Counted from the stretch's first letter, positions 15,389-24,960 are shown. The stretch: 64,000 bases of DNA from Agromyces badenianii (GCF_003070885.1 NZ_CP028913.1:2232001-2296000), one strand, 5' to 3'. The notes: a model not told the origin generated them from the letters alone. Program-made: numbers and translations.

Positions 15389-16656
15389 CCGGCCTCCTGA
15401 GGTCGTCTGGGGTGCGTGAGCGCGAGGAGCGCCGCGTCGTCGATGCCGAGGTCGGCCGCGAGCTCGGCGGGCGAGATCGCACCGCACCGCACTCCCCGCA
15501 GCACGAAGCCGGCGAGGGCGCGCACGGTGGCGGGCTCGTCGAGCACGTCTCGCTCCTCGCCGGCGGTCTGGTCGAGACGGTGGCGAAGTCGAGCGGATGC
15601 CTCGGAGTACCCTGCGCGGTAGTACGCGTACGTCGCGAGGAACCGGGTCGGCAGCTGGTGCGGATGCAGGTCCCAGCCCTGCGGGAAGCCGCGCTCGAGG
15701 GAACGCCGCACGAGCCGCGCGTGCAAGCGCCACGCCGCCTCGGCGTGCTCGCCGACGGGCAGCACGTTCGTCGACCCGTCGGAGAGTCGGATGCCCGTGC
15801 CCGCCACCGCGAGCTGCATGACCTGTTTGGCGAAGTCGGCGGCCGGATGCTCCATCGACTGCTCTCGCGCCGAGATGCCGAGCGCGGCGCTGTAGTCGTA
15901 GGTGCCGAAGTGCAGCCCGCTGATCCTGCCGCGCAGCGCGCTGGCGAGCTGTGCGACGGGCGAGGTGCCGTCGGCGCCGAGCACGAGCTGCGGGGTCTCG
16001 ACCTGCACCTCGAACCGAAGCCGCCCGTCGGGCAGGCCGTGCACGCGTTCGAGGGCGGCCGCGACCTCGGCCATCGCCTCGGCCTGCGCCACCGTCGACA
16101 CCTTCGGCAGGGTGAGCGCCAGGCCGTCGGGAAGGCCGCTCTGCTCGATGAGCGTCGTGATGAAGAGATCGAGCGTGCGGATGCCGCGGGCTCGCGTCGG
16201 CGCCTCGAAGCTCTTGAAGCGGATGCCGATGAACGGCGGGGTGAACCCGGCACCGCCGGCGGCCACGACCCGTTTGGCGGCGCGCACGGCGTCCGCGTCC
16301 TCGACGTCGTCTCCGCGGTCGCCGTAGCCGTCCTCGAAGTCGATCCGGAGGTCTTCGATCGGCTCGCGTTCGAGCTTCTCGAGGACGCGGGGCGCGATCT
16401 CGGCCGCGAGCGCCGCGTCGATCCCCACCGTGACGGCGAGCGCAGCGAGACCTCCGGCACCATCGGCGGCGGCGAGCGCCGCCCTCGCCCACTCGACCGA
16501 CAGCTCCGGCATGAACCGGTCGGCGGGCACGTAGACCGTGTGCACGGGCTGACGCGAGCCGTCGTCACCCGGATACCCGGTGGCGAGGAGTTCATCGCTC
16601 GCAGCGAGCCGCGCGTCGATCGCGGTGAGGTCGCTCCGAGCGAGTGCGGTGCGCAT
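15385..16656 (-). CDS. DUF6986 family aldolase (CitE/HpcH-like fold)
   Basis: A 423-residue protein of the actinobacterial DUF6986 'aldolase' family. It shows a citrate-lyase-beta-like TIM-barrel pattern: RIDFEDGYGDRGDDVED, GIRFKSFEAPTRARGIRTL, LPKVSTVAQAEAM, FEVQVETPQLVL (conserved Glu) and GLHFGTYDYSAALGI (conserved Asp), the last two fitting a Mg-binding pair. The reaction is not established. ATG 16656 has GGAG five bases upstream; a GTG at 16662 overlapping the malate synthase stop is an alternative. Its position between malate synthase and AllE suggests a role in glyoxylate or ureidoglycolate handling; this is inference. Confidence 0.82.
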   Translation of the reverse strand: MRTALARSDLTAIDARLAASDELLATGYPGDDGSRQPVHTVYVPADRFMPELSVEWARAALAAADGAGGLAALAVTVGIDAALAAEIAPRVLEKLEREPIEDLRIDFEDGYGDRGDDVEDADAVRAAKRVVAAGGAGFTPPFIGIRFKSFEAPTRARGIRTLDLFITTLIEQSGLPDGLALTLPKVSTVAQAEAMAEVAAALERVHGLPDGRLRFEVQVETPQLVLGADGTSPVAQLASALRGRISGLHFGTYDYSAALGISAREQSMEHPAADFAKQVMQLAVAGTGIRLSDGSTNVLPVGEHAEAAWRLHARLVRRSLERGFPQGWDLHPHQLPTRFLATYAYYRAGYSEASARLRHRLDQTAGEERDVLDEPATVRALAGFVLRGVRCGAISPAELAADLGIDDAALLALTHPRRPQEAG

Positions 16657-16658
16657 CG

Positions 16659-18257
16659 TCACTCCAGCAGCTCGTAGGCGGGGAGGGTCAGGAAGTCGAC
16701 GTAGTCGGTCGAGAGGCAGATCTCGGCGATGAGCGCGGCGGCCGGCTCGTAATAGGCCGTGAAGCGCTCGGCCGGGACGTCGGCGCGGAGCCGTTCGACC
16801 TCCTCGTCGAGGAGGGCGCGAACGAGTTCCGGGGTCACGGCGCGACCCGTGTCGACCAGTTCGACCCGATGCCGCAGTTGTTGCCAGACCTGCGAGCGCG
16901 AGATCTCGGCCGTCGCGGCATCCTCCATGAGGTTGTGCAGTGCGACCGCACCGTTGCCCGAGAGCCAGACCGCCGTGTAGGCCACCGCGATCGAGAGGTT
17001 GTCGCGCAGGCCCGCCTCGGTGACGTCGCCGCCCGCCGAGGCGACGTCGAGCAGCCCCGCTGCGGTGACCTCGACCTCGGGCCGCCGGCGATCGAGCTGG
17101 TTCGGCCGATCGCCGAGCACTCCGTCGAAGACCTCGCGGCAGACCGGCACGAGGTCGGGATGAGCGACCCACGACCCGTCGAAGCCGTCACCCGCCTCAC
17201 GGGTCTTGTCGGCCCGCACCTTCTCGAAGGCCGCGGCCGTGACCTCGGGGTCGGCGCGATTCGGAACGAAGGCCGCCATGCCGCCCATCGCCATCGCCCC
17301 GCGGCGATGACAGGTCTTCACGAGCAGTTCCGTGTAGGCGCGCATGAACGGTGCGGTCATCGAGACCGACGCGCGGTCGGGCACGATGAACTCGGGCCCC
17401 GCGTCGCGGAACACCTTGATGATGCTGAAGAGGTAGTCCCAGCGGCCGGCGTTCAGGCCCGAGGCGTGCTCGCGCAGCTCGAAGAGGATCTCGTCCATCT
17501 CGAACGCGGCCGGGATCGTCTCGATGAGCACGGTCGCGCGGATTTCGCCGTTCGGAATGCCCAGCGCCGCCTCGGCGAAGGTGAACACGTCGTTCCACAG
17601 TCGGGCCTCGAGGTGGCTCTCGAGCTTCGGCAGGTAGTAGTACGGGCCGTGGCCGTTCTCGATGAGCTGCCGGGCCGTGTGGAAGCTGTGCAGCCCGAAG
17701 TCGACGAGCGAACCCGAGGCACGTCGGCCGTCGACGAGCACGTGCCGTTCGGGCAGGTGCCAGCCGCGGGGGCGGGTGATCACGGTCGGCCGGCGGAGGT
17801 CGTCGCGGAGCGAATAGGCCTTGCCCTCGGGCGAGGTGAACGCGAGCGTGCCGTGCGCCGCATCGCGCAGGTTGCGGATGCTGCCGACGACGTTGCCCCA
17901 CATCGGGCTCGAGGCGTCCTCGAGGTCGGCGAGCCACACGCGCGCGCCCGAGTTCAGGGCGTTGATGGCCATCTTCGCGGGAGACGCGGGCCCGGTGATC
18001 TCGACCCGGCGGTCGACGAGCGCCTCGGGCGGCGGCGGTACCCGCCAGTCGCGCTCGCGGATGCTCCTGGTCTCGGGCAGGAAGTCCAGCTGCTCGCCTC
18101 GCGCGACGCGCTCGCGGCGCTCGTGCCTGGCCGCGAGCAGTTCGCGACGACGCTGGTCGAACCGGCGGTGCAGCTCCTCCACGAAGGCGAGCGCCTCACC
18201 GGTGAGGATCTCTTCACCGCCTGCGACGTCGGTGGCACGGGCGATCTCGATGGTCAT
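16659..18257 (-). CDS. aceB: malate synthase A
   Basis: Condenses glyoxylate with acetyl-CoA to malate, consuming the glyoxylate from allantoin breakdown. The 532-residue length fits the A isoform. Signatures include DLEDASSPMWGNVVGSIRNL, ITRPRGWHLPERHV, PYYYLPKLESHLEARLWNDVF, RATVLIETIPAAFEMDEILFEL and MGGMAAFVPNR. The ATG follows GGGAGG. First gene of the minus-strand purine operon; no isocitrate lyase is adjacent, which supports a catabolic rather than glyoxylate-bypass role. Confidence 0.96.
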   Translation of the reverse strand: MTIEIARATDVAGGEEILTGEALAFVEELHRRFDQRRRELLAARHERRERVARGEQLDFLPETRSIRERDWRVPPPPEALVDRRVEITGPASPAKMAINALNSGARVWLADLEDASSPMWGNVVGSIRNLRDAAHGTLAFTSPEGKAYSLRDDLRRPTVITRPRGWHLPERHVLVDGRRASGSLVDFGLHSFHTARQLIENGHGPYYYLPKLESHLEARLWNDVFTFAEAALGIPNGEIRATVLIETIPAAFEMDEILFELREHASGLNAGRWDYLFSIIKVFRDAGPEFIVPDRASVSMTAPFMRAYTELLVKTCHRRGAMAMGGMAAFVPNRADPEVTAAAFEKVRADKTREAGDGFDGSWVAHPDLVPVCREVFDGVLGDRPNQLDRRRPEVEVTAAGLLDVASAGGDVTEAGLRDNLSIAVAYTAVWLSGNGAVALHNLMEDAATAEISRSQVWQQLRHRVELVDTGRAVTPELVRALLDEEVERLRADVPAERFTAYYEPAAALIAEICLSTDYVDFLTLPAYELLE

Positions 18258-18384
18258 GCGGCTGCGCCTCCCTTCCGGGGATCTGCTCCACACGCTGTGC
18301 TCATCTTCGCGCAGATGCGAACGCGGCGGAACCGGGAAGATCCGCGAGTGCGCGGCGTAGACTCCCGAGACAAGGAGCTCGACC
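18258..18384. promoter_or_regulatory. divergent control region, purine operon / xdh operon
   Basis: The 127-bp gap between the divergent aceB and xdhA starts must hold both promoters. It contains an inverted repeat TTCGC-N6-GCGAA (18306-18321) that could be an operator. No clear -35/-10 pair stands out and no regulator gene is adjacent. AAGGAG precedes the xdhA ATG. Confidence 0.4.
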
Positions 18385-19842
18385 ATGGATCACATCGCTG
18401 TGACGGTCAACGGGCGGAACCTCCCGTTGCGTGGCATCGCCGCGCACACGACGGCGCTCGACTGGCTTCGCGACACGGGGCTGACGGGCAGCAAGGAGGG
18501 GTGCGCCGAGGGAGAGTGCGGCGCGTGCGCCATGCTGCTCGCGACATCCGATGGTCACGGCGGCACGGTCTGGACGGCCGTGAACGCGTGCCTCGTGCCG
18601 GCCGCGGCCCTCGACGGGCAGGAGATCGTCACGGCGGAGGGACTCGGCACCCCCGAGGCCCTGCACCCCGTGCAGGAGCGGCTCGCCGAGGGCGGCGGTT
18701 CGCAGTGCGGGTACTGCACGCCCGGGTTCGCGTGCAGCATGGCGGCCGAGTTCTACCGCGCCGGCCGCGTCGCCCCGGCACCGGCCGAGTCGGGTGACCG
18801 CGCCCACGAGATCGCGCCGAACGGCTTCGAGCTGCACGCCCTCAGCGGCAACCTCTGCCGGTGCACCGGCTACCGGCCGATCAGGGATGCCGCGTACGCC
18901 CTCGGAGCTCCCGAGCCGGGTGATCCGCTCGCCGAGCGACGCGGCAGGCCTGCACCCGGGCCCGTGGCGACCCGGCTCGAGGCGGGCGGCGAGCGGTTCC
19001 TCAGGCCGCCGTCGGTCGATGAGGCGCTGCGGGTGCTCGCGGCCGAGCCCGACGCCGTCGTCGTGGCAGGCTGCACCGACTGGGGCGTCGACGTGAACCT
19101 CCGCGGGCGACGGGCGCCGCTCACGCTCGCGGTCGAGCATCTAGCGGAGCTTCGTGCGTTGAGCTTCGGCGACGCCGCCGTCGAGATCGGTGCCGCCCTC
19201 CCGCTCGCCGAGATCGAGCGCCGCCTCGACGGTCGGGTCCCGCTGCTCGGCGAGCTCTTCCCGCAGTTCGCCTCACCGCTCATCCGCAACCGTGCGACGA
19301 TCGGCGGCAATCTCGGCACCGCGTCGCCGATCGGCGATCTGGCGCCCGCGCTCCTCGCGCTCGAGGCGCGCGTGGTGCTCGTCTCCGCCGACGGCGAGCG
19401 CGAGGTCGATCTCAGCGAGTACTTCACCGGGTACCGGCAGACGCTGCGCCGGCCCGACGAGCTGATCCGCGCCGTGCGGATCCCGTTGCCCCTCGCGCAG
19501 CAGACCGCCTTCCACAAGATCGCGAAGCGCCGTTTCGACGACATCTCGAGCGTCGCCGTCGGCTTCGCCCTCGACGTCGACGACGGCGTCGTCGCGTCGG
19601 CTCGCATCGGCCTCGGCGGCGTCGCGGCCACACCGCTCCGCGCCCGCGCGACCGAGGCGCTGCTCGTGGGGCGATCGTGGAACGTTGAGACGGTTCGCGA
19701 CGCGGCATCCGTGCTCGAGGCCGAAGGCACGCCGATGTCCGACCACCGGGCGAGCGCGGAGTACCGTTCACGCATGCTGGGCACCGCGCTGCTGAAGCTG
19801 TACCGCACCCGCCCGCTCACGGCAGAGGGGGTGCCGGCATGA
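18385..19842 (+). CDS. xdhA: xanthine dehydrogenase small subunit (2Fe-2S and FAD)
   Basis: Electron-transfer subunit of the molybdenum hydroxylase that oxidises hypoxanthine and xanthine to urate. The N-terminal plant-type 2Fe-2S cluster uses C40, C45, C48 and C69; the second cluster uses C108/C111 (QCGYCTPGF) and C158/C160 (GNLCRCTGY). From about residue 190 the FAD domain follows (VVVAGCTDWGVDVN, ATIGGNLGTASPIGDL). The 485-residue length fits the XdhA form with fused FeS and FAD domains. The stop overlaps the xdhB start (ATGA). Confidence 0.95.
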   Translation: MDHIAVTVNGRNLPLRGIAAHTTALDWLRDTGLTGSKEGCAEGECGACAMLLATSDGHGGTVWTAVNACLVPAAALDGQEIVTAEGLGTPEALHPVQERLAEGGGSQCGYCTPGFACSMAAEFYRAGRVAPAPAESGDRAHEIAPNGFELHALSGNLCRCTGYRPIRDAAYALGAPEPGDPLAERRGRPAPGPVATRLEAGGERFLRPPSVDEALRVLAAEPDAVVVAGCTDWGVDVNLRGRRAPLTLAVEHLAELRALSFGDAAVEIGAALPLAEIERRLDGRVPLLGELFPQFASPLIRNRATIGGNLGTASPIGDLAPALLALEARVVLVSADGEREVDLSEYFTGYRQTLRRPDELIRAVRIPLPLAQQTAFHKIAKRRFDDISSVAVGFALDVDDGVVASARIGLGGVAATPLRARATEALLVGRSWNVETVRDAASVLEAEGTPMSDHRASAEYRSRMLGTALLKLYRTRPLTAEGVPA

Positions 19843-22244
19843 CCGAGCTCGCCACGCGCCCGGCGAACCCCGTGGTGGGCACGCTGGTCGCCCATGAGAG
19901 TGCGGCACTGCACGTCACCGGCACGGCCGTGTACACCGACGACGTCGCGGCGCGCGCGAGCGGCGTGCTGACCGCCTGGCCGGTGCAGTCCGAGCACGCG
20001 CATGCGCTCGTGAAGGTCGACCCGGGCGCTGCGCTCGTCGTGCCCGGCGTCGTGCGGGTGCTCACCGCCGCCGATGTGCCCGGCGTCAACGACGCCGGCG
20101 TGAAAGACGACGAGCCGCTGATCCCGAGCGAGGCGATGTTCCACGGTCATGCGCTCGCGTGGGTGCTCGCCGAGACGGCCGAGGCGGCTCGGCTGGGCGC
20201 GGCCGCAGTGCGGGTCGACTACGAGCCGCTGCCCTCGATCATCACCGTGGCCGAGGCGATCGAGGCGGGTTCGTTCCAGGGCATCCCGCGCACGGTGCGT
20301 CGCGGCGATCCGGAATCCGTGCTCGCGACGGCCCCGCACGTCTTCGACGGCGTCGTCGAGGTCGGCGGCCAGGAGCACTTCTACCTCGAGACGCACGCCT
20401 CGTTCGCCCACGTCGACTCGGAGGGCCAGGTCTTCGTCGAGTGCAGCACGCAGCACCCCTCGGAGACGCAGGAGATCGTGGCGCACGTGCTCGGGCTGCC
20501 GAGCAACCGGGTCACCGTGCAGACGCTGCGCATGGGCGGCGGATTCGGCGGCAAGGAGATGCAGCCGCACGGTTTCGCGGCGATCGCCGCGCTCGGCGCG
20601 ACCCTCACCGGCCGCCCAGTGCGGCTGCGCCTGAATCGCACGCAAGACCTCACGATGACCGGCAAGCGGCATCCGTTCCACATCGTCTGGAAGGCGGGGT
20701 TCGACGACTCGGGCCGCATCCTCGCTCTCGCGACGACGCTCACCTCCGACGGCGGCTGGAGCCTCGACCTCTCGGAGCCGGTGATGGGCCGCGCCCTGTG
20801 CCACGTCGACAATGCCTACTGGATTCCGAACTTCGTCGCCCAGGGCCGCATCGCGAAGACGAACAAGACCTCGCAGACCGCGTTCCGCGGCTTCGGCGGC
20901 CCGCAGGGCATGTTCGTGATCGAGGACATCCTCGGCCGCGTCGCTCCGTGCCTCGGCATCGATGCCGCGACGCTGCGCGAGCGCAACTTCTACGCGCCCG
21001 GCCAGACGACGCCGTACGGGCAGCCCGTGCGCCACGCCGAGCGGCTGCACGAGATCTGGCGCCGCGTGCTCGACGAGAGCGCATTCGACGAGCGCCGTGC
21101 CGGGATCGCCGCGTTCAACGCCGAGCACGCCGACACGAAGCGCGCCCTCGCGATCACGCCGGTGAAGTTCGGCATCTCGTTCACCCTCACCGCCTTCAAC
21201 CAGGCGGGCGCGCTCGTGCACGTCTACAAGGACGGCTCGGTGCTCGTCAATCACGGCGGCACCGAGATGGGGCAGGGCCTGCACACGAAGATGCTCCAGG
21301 TGGCGGCCACCGCGCTCGGCGTGCCGCTCGACGCGGTGCGGCTCGCTCCCACGCGCACCGACAAGGTTCCGAACACCTCGGCCACCGCCGCGTCGTCGAG
21401 CGCCGACCTCAACGGCGGCGCCGTGAAGCACGCCTGCGAGCAGATCCGCGACCGCATGGCCGGGGTCGCTGCCGGGCTCCTCGGCGTCGACCCCCACGAT
21501 GTGCGGTTCTCCCGCGGCCGCGTCGGCGGCATCGGGGCATCCGACCCTTCGCTGACCTTCGCCGACGTGGCGAACGCCGCCTACCATCAGCGCGTGCAGC
21601 TCTTCGCCGCCGGGTTCTACCGCACCGAGGGCCTGCACTGGGACACCGAGAAGATGCAGGGCGAACCGTTCAAGTACTTCGCCTACGGCGCCGCCGCGAC
21701 CGAGGTCGAGGTCGACGGCTTCACCGGCGCGTACCGCACTCGTCGGGTCGACATCGTGCACGACGTCGGCGACTCGCTCTCTCCGCTCGTCGACCTCGGC
21801 CAGATCGAGGGCGGGTTCGTGCAGGGCGCCGGATGGCTCACGCTCGAGGAGCTCCGCTGGGACGAGACCGACGGACCCGGTCGCGGTCGCCTCCTCACCC
21901 AGTCGGCCAGCACCTACAAGCTGCCGAGCTTCTCGGAGATGCCGGAGGTCTTCAACGTGCACTTCTTCGAGCGCGCGACCGAAGACGGCGTCGTCTACGG
22001 CTCGAAGGCCGTGGGCGAACCGCCGCTCATGCTCGCACTCAGCGTGCGCGAGGCGATCCGCGAGGCCGTCGCGGCATTCGGTGCCGCGGGCGGCATCGTG
22101 GAGCTCGCGTCGCCGGCGACCCCCGAGGCCGTGTTCTGGGCGGTCGAAGCAGCCCGGCGGGCCGCGGAGCGCGCCGCGCCCGAAGACCGCCCTGCGGGCG
22201 CGAGCGTCGGCGCCGAGTCTCCGCTCGTGCCCTTCGACCACTGA
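19839..22244 (+). CDS. xdhB: xanthine dehydrogenase molybdopterin-binding subunit
   Basis: Catalytic subunit of xanthine dehydrogenase, 801 residues. Hallmarks are the molybdopterin loops MGGGFGGKEMQPHGFAA and TAFRGFGGPQGMFVIED, GTEMGQGLHTKMLQVAA, and the active-site Glu in GSKAVGEPPLML. GQEHFYLETH and related segments match xanthine rather than CO dehydrogenases. It needs the molybdenum cofactor produced by genes 5-10 kb downstream, and XdhC for cofactor sulfuration. Start coupled to xdhA. Confidence 0.95.
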   Translation: MTELATRPANPVVGTLVAHESAALHVTGTAVYTDDVAARASGVLTAWPVQSEHAHALVKVDPGAALVVPGVVRVLTAADVPGVNDAGVKDDEPLIPSEAMFHGHALAWVLAETAEAARLGAAAVRVDYEPLPSIITVAEAIEAGSFQGIPRTVRRGDPESVLATAPHVFDGVVEVGGQEHFYLETHASFAHVDSEGQVFVECSTQHPSETQEIVAHVLGLPSNRVTVQTLRMGGGFGGKEMQPHGFAAIAALGATLTGRPVRLRLNRTQDLTMTGKRHPFHIVWKAGFDDSGRILALATTLTSDGGWSLDLSEPVMGRALCHVDNAYWIPNFVAQGRIAKTNKTSQTAFRGFGGPQGMFVIEDILGRVAPCLGIDAATLRERNFYAPGQTTPYGQPVRHAERLHEIWRRVLDESAFDERRAGIAAFNAEHADTKRALAITPVKFGISFTLTAFNQAGALVHVYKDGSVLVNHGGTEMGQGLHTKMLQVAATALGVPLDAVRLAPTRTDKVPNTSATAASSSADLNGGAVKHACEQIRDRMAGVAAGLLGVDPHDVRFSRGRVGGIGASDPSLTFADVANAAYHQRVQLFAAGFYRTEGLHWDTEKMQGEPFKYFAYGAAATEVEVDGFTGAYRTRRVDIVHDVGDSLSPLVDLGQIEGGFVQGAGWLTLEELRWDETDGPGRGRLLTQSASTYKLPSFSEMPEVFNVHFFERATEDGVVYGSKAVGEPPLMLALSVREAIREAVAAFGAAGGIVELASPATPEAVFWAVEAARRAAERAAPEDRPAGASVGAESPLVPFDH

Positions 22245-22259
22245 CGGGCGGCGACGACC

Positions 22260-23093
22260 ATGGACTGGTTGGAGGCCGTGCAACGGCATCGCGCGGCGCG
22301 GACCCCCGCGGTCATCGTGACGATGGCGGCGGTGCGCGGTCACGCACCCCGGAACGGCGGCGCGAAGATGGTGGTCTCAACCGACGCGCTCTTCGGCACG
22401 GTCGGCGGAGGCAACCTCGAGGCCACGGCGATCGCCCGTGCCCGCGCGATGCTGGCACGCGGCGCCGCGGAGCCCGAGCTGCTGACGCTGACGTTGAGCG
22501 AGAAGAGCACGACCGAATACGGCGTGCAGTGCTGCGGAGGAGAGGTCACCATGCTGCTCGAACCGGTTCCCGTCGTCGCCTCGGTGGCCGTCTTCGGCAT
22601 CGGGCACGTCGGTCTCGAACTCGCCCGCATCCTCGGCCGTCAGCAGATCGAGCTCCATCTCATCGACTCCCGGGCCGAGATGCTCGCCCCTGAGCGCATC
22701 GGTGTGCCCGGGTCGAGCGGACCGCTCGGGGACGCCGAAGCGACCGTGCTCCTCCACCGCCTGCCGGTGCCCGAGTCGGCGCTCATGCTCGTGCCGCCGG
22801 GCACGCACGTGCTCGTCATGACGCACGATCACGTCGAGGACCTCGCGATCGTCGAGGCCGCCCTCGGCACCGACGGCGTCGCGTCGATCGGACTGATCGG
22901 CTCGAGATCGAAGTGGGCGCGCTTCGTGCAGCACCTCAGGGAGTCGGGTCACGACGACGCCGCGCTCGCCCGGGTGGCGACTCCCGTCGGCATCGCCGGC
23001 ATCGACTCGAAGGATCCGGCGGCGATCGCGGTCAGCGTCGCGGCGCGCACCCTGCAGCAGATCGAGGAGCGGGCGGCAGCGACGGCTCAGTAG
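22260..23093 (+). CDS. xdhC: xanthine dehydrogenase accessory protein
   Basis: A 277-residue XdhC protein that binds molybdenum cofactor and promotes its sulfuration before insertion into XdhB. The N-terminal XdhC/CoxI domain includes TVGGGNLEATAIARAR and QCCGGEVTMLLEP; the C-terminal Rossmann domain begins VAVFGIGHVGLELARIL and ends near ASIGLIGSRSKWARF and IAGIDSKDPAAIAVSVAA. It starts 15 bp after xdhB, and its last 7 bases overlap the convergent deaminase gene. Confidence 0.94.
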   Translation: MDWLEAVQRHRAARTPAVIVTMAAVRGHAPRNGGAKMVVSTDALFGTVGGGNLEATAIARARAMLARGAAEPELLTLTLSEKSTTEYGVQCCGGEVTMLLEPVPVVASVAVFGIGHVGLELARILGRQQIELHLIDSRAEMLAPERIGVPGSSGPLGDAEATVLLHRLPVPESALMLVPPGTHVLVMTHDHVEDLAIVEAALGTDGVASIGLIGSRSKWARFVQHLRESGHDDAALARVATPVGIAGIDSKDPAAIAVSVAARTLQQIEERAAATAQ

Positions 23094-23620
23094 TCGACGC
23101 GCCCGGCGTTCTCGCGCCACGCGGTGAACGGGGCGATGCGGCGCTCGGCGTCGAGCTCGATGCTGCCGACGGGCATGGAGCGCCGGTCCTCCTCGCCGCC
23201 CTCGAAGTAGCGGTAGAAGGCGGCATCGTCGAAGCCCGCCGCCGCGGCATCCTCACGATCCGCAGCGAAGTAGACGCGGCCGAGACGCGCCCAGAGCGAC
23301 GCGCCGAGGCACATCGGGCACGGCTCGCAGCTCGTGTAGAGGGTGGCACCGCCGAGGTCGAAGGTGCCGAGCCCCTGACACGCGGCGCGGATCGCGGTGA
23401 CCTCGGCGTGCGCCGTCGGGTCGAGGTTCGCGGTCACGCGGTTCACCCCCTCGAACACGCGGCCGTCGGCGGCGACGACGATCGCGCCGAACGGCCCGCC
23501 GCCGCGTTCGACGTTCGCGGTGGCAAGGTCGACGGCGCGGGCGAGGTACTCGGCCGTCTGCGCGGCATCGGCGGAATGGGCGTCGGAACGGGGCTGGGGC
23601 GAGGTGTCGAACGGGTCCAT
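23087..23620 (-). CDS. guaD: guanine deaminase-like nucleoside deaminase
   Basis: A 177-residue zinc-dependent deaminase of the cytidine/deoxycytidylate deaminase superfamily. The zinc site is H71-A-E73 and C101/C104 (TSCEPCPMC), with E73 as proton shuttle. The GGPFGAIVVA segment, DPTAHAEVTAIRAAC and a C-terminus ending near ENAGRVDY fit the Bacillus-type guanine deaminase (guanine to xanthine). Location beside xdhABC supports this over tRNA adenosine deaminase. Starts at ATG 23620 after AAGGAGGT. Confidence 0.85.
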   Translation of the reverse strand: MDPFDTSPQPRSDAHSADAAQTAEYLARAVDLATANVERGGGPFGAIVVAADGRVFEGVNRVTANLDPTAHAEVTAIRAACQGLGTFDLGGATLYTSCEPCPMCLGASLWARLGRVYFAADREDAAAAGFDDAAFYRYFEGGEEDRRSMPVGSIELDAERRIAPFTAWRENAGRVDY

Positions 23621-23713
23621 GGGCGAAACCTCCTTGTCGTGTCCATGCTAAGGCGACCGTCGCCGACCTCGACAGCGTTGCCATTCCGCATCTGCGGATC
23701 TATCGTCGATTTC

Positions 23714-24121
23714 ATGGCGCACTATCGGATCAGTGAAGCGGCGGCGCTCGTCGGTGTCAGCGACGACACCGTTCGTCGATGGGTGCGCGACGGACTCCTG
23801 AGCATCGCGAAAGACGAAGCCGGGCGACAGGTCGTGCCCGGCGTCGAGCTCGCGGCGCGCGCGCAGGCCGTCGCGAGCGAGGTCGCCGACCGCAGCCCGG
23901 TGCGCCGCAGCGCCCGCAACCGCTTCGTGGGACTCGTCACGAGCGTCGAGATCGACGGCCTCATGGCCCAGGTCGAATTGCAGTGCGGCCCGCACCGGGT
24001 GGTCTCGCTCATGTCGGCCGAGGCCGCCCGCGAACTGCGCCTCGAGGTCGGCTCCCGAGGCGTCGCCGTGGTCAAGGCGACGATGGTCATCGTCGAAACC
24101 GACGAGGACCCCGCCGCATGA
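23714..24121 (+). CDS. HTH-TOBE molybdate-responsive regulator
   Basis: A 135-residue protein. The N-terminal MerR/excisionase-type helix-turn-helix is YRISEAAALVGVSDDTVRRWVRDG; the C-terminal half is a Mop/TOBE domain (NRFVGLVTSVEIDGLMAQVELQCG, GVAVVKATMVIVE), which binds molybdate oxyanion. The stop overlaps the modA start (ATGA). It probably senses molybdate and controls modABC and possibly the divergent deaminase gene. Only ATG 23714 fits the HTH start. Confidence 0.88.
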   Translation: MAHYRISEAAALVGVSDDTVRRWVRDGLLSIAKDEAGRQVVPGVELAARAQAVASEVADRSPVRRSARNRFVGLVTSVEIDGLMAQVELQCGPHRVVSLMSAEAARELRLEVGSRGVAVVKATMVIVETDEDPAA

Positions 24122-24960
24122 CACGGGCGTCCAGGGGCAGGGCGGCGAGCGCGGCGGCGAGCGCCGCGGCATCCGCGGCTCTCGTGCTCGCGCTCACGGG
24201 CTGCGCCGCGGCCGAGCGCGACCCCGCGGCATCCGTGCAGAACGAGCCCGCCGGCACGGCCGAACTCGAGGGGCAACTCACCGTCTTCGCGGCCGCATCG
24301 CTCACCGGCGCCTTCGACGAACTCGCGACGCGCTTCGAGCAGCTGCACCCGCGCCTCGAGGTCGCACCGATCACCTACGACGGCTCCTCGGTGCTGGCGA
24401 CCCAGCTCATCGAGGGCGCCCAGGCCGACGTCTTCGCCTCGGCCGACGAGCGGAATCTCGCCACGGTCGCCGCCGAGGGCCTCATCGCGGGCGAAGCCGG
24501 CGTCTTCGCCGCCAACGTGCTCGAGATCGCGGTGCAGCCCGGCAACCCCCTCGGCATCGAGAGCCTCGACGACCTCGTCGAGACGACGGCGAGCGGAGCC
24601 GCGCCCATCGTCGTGACCTGCGCTCCCGAGGTGCCGTGCGGCACCGCGTCTGCCGCGCTCCTCGACCGCGGCGGCGTCGAGCTGGCTCCCGCGAGTGAAG
24701 AACAGAACGTCGGCGCCGTGCTCAGCAAGGTGCGCGCCGGCGAGGCCGACGCCGGACTCGTCTACGTCACCGACGTTCAGGCAGCGGGCGCCGAGGTCGA
24801 GGGGGTCGAGATCGAGGGTGCGGATGCCGCGACCAACGTCTACCCAATCGCGGCGCTCACGGGGTCGGCGAACCCCGAGGCGGCCGCGGCCTTCGTCGAG
24901 TTCGTGCGCTCGCCCGAGGGCGCCGAGGTGCTCGCCTCGTTCGGCTTCGGGGCGCCGTGA
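24118..24960 (+). CDS. modA: molybdate ABC transporter, substrate-binding lipoprotein
   Basis: A 280-residue extracytoplasmic molybdate-binding protein. It has an Ala-rich signal and lipobox ALTGC (lipid-modified C29). The mature part begins LTVFAAASLTGAFDELATRFE, the ModA signature, with oxyanion contacts near YDGSSVLATQLIEGAQADVFASAD and later NVYPIAALTGSANPEAAAAFVEF. Start overlaps the regulator stop and the stop overlaps the modB start. Confidence 0.95.
   Translation: MTRASRGRAASAAASAAASAALVLALTGCAAAERDPAASVQNEPAGTAELEGQLTVFAAASLTGAFDELATRFEQLHPRLEVAPITYDGSSVLATQLIEGAQADVFASADERNLATVAAEGLIAGEAGVFAANVLEIAVQPGNPLGIESLDDLVETTASGAAPIVVTCAPEVPCGTASAALLDRGGVELAPASEEQNVGAVLSKVRAGEADAGLVYVTDVQAAGAEVEGVEIEGADAATNVYPIAALTGSANPEAAAAFVEFVRSPEGAEVLASFGFGAP

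Noticed and set aside
18870..22343. Open frame of over 1100 codons on the minus strand
   Set aside because: It is antisense to xdhA and xdhB, which have every expected motif; its Arg/His/Asp-rich composition is that of a shadow frame.
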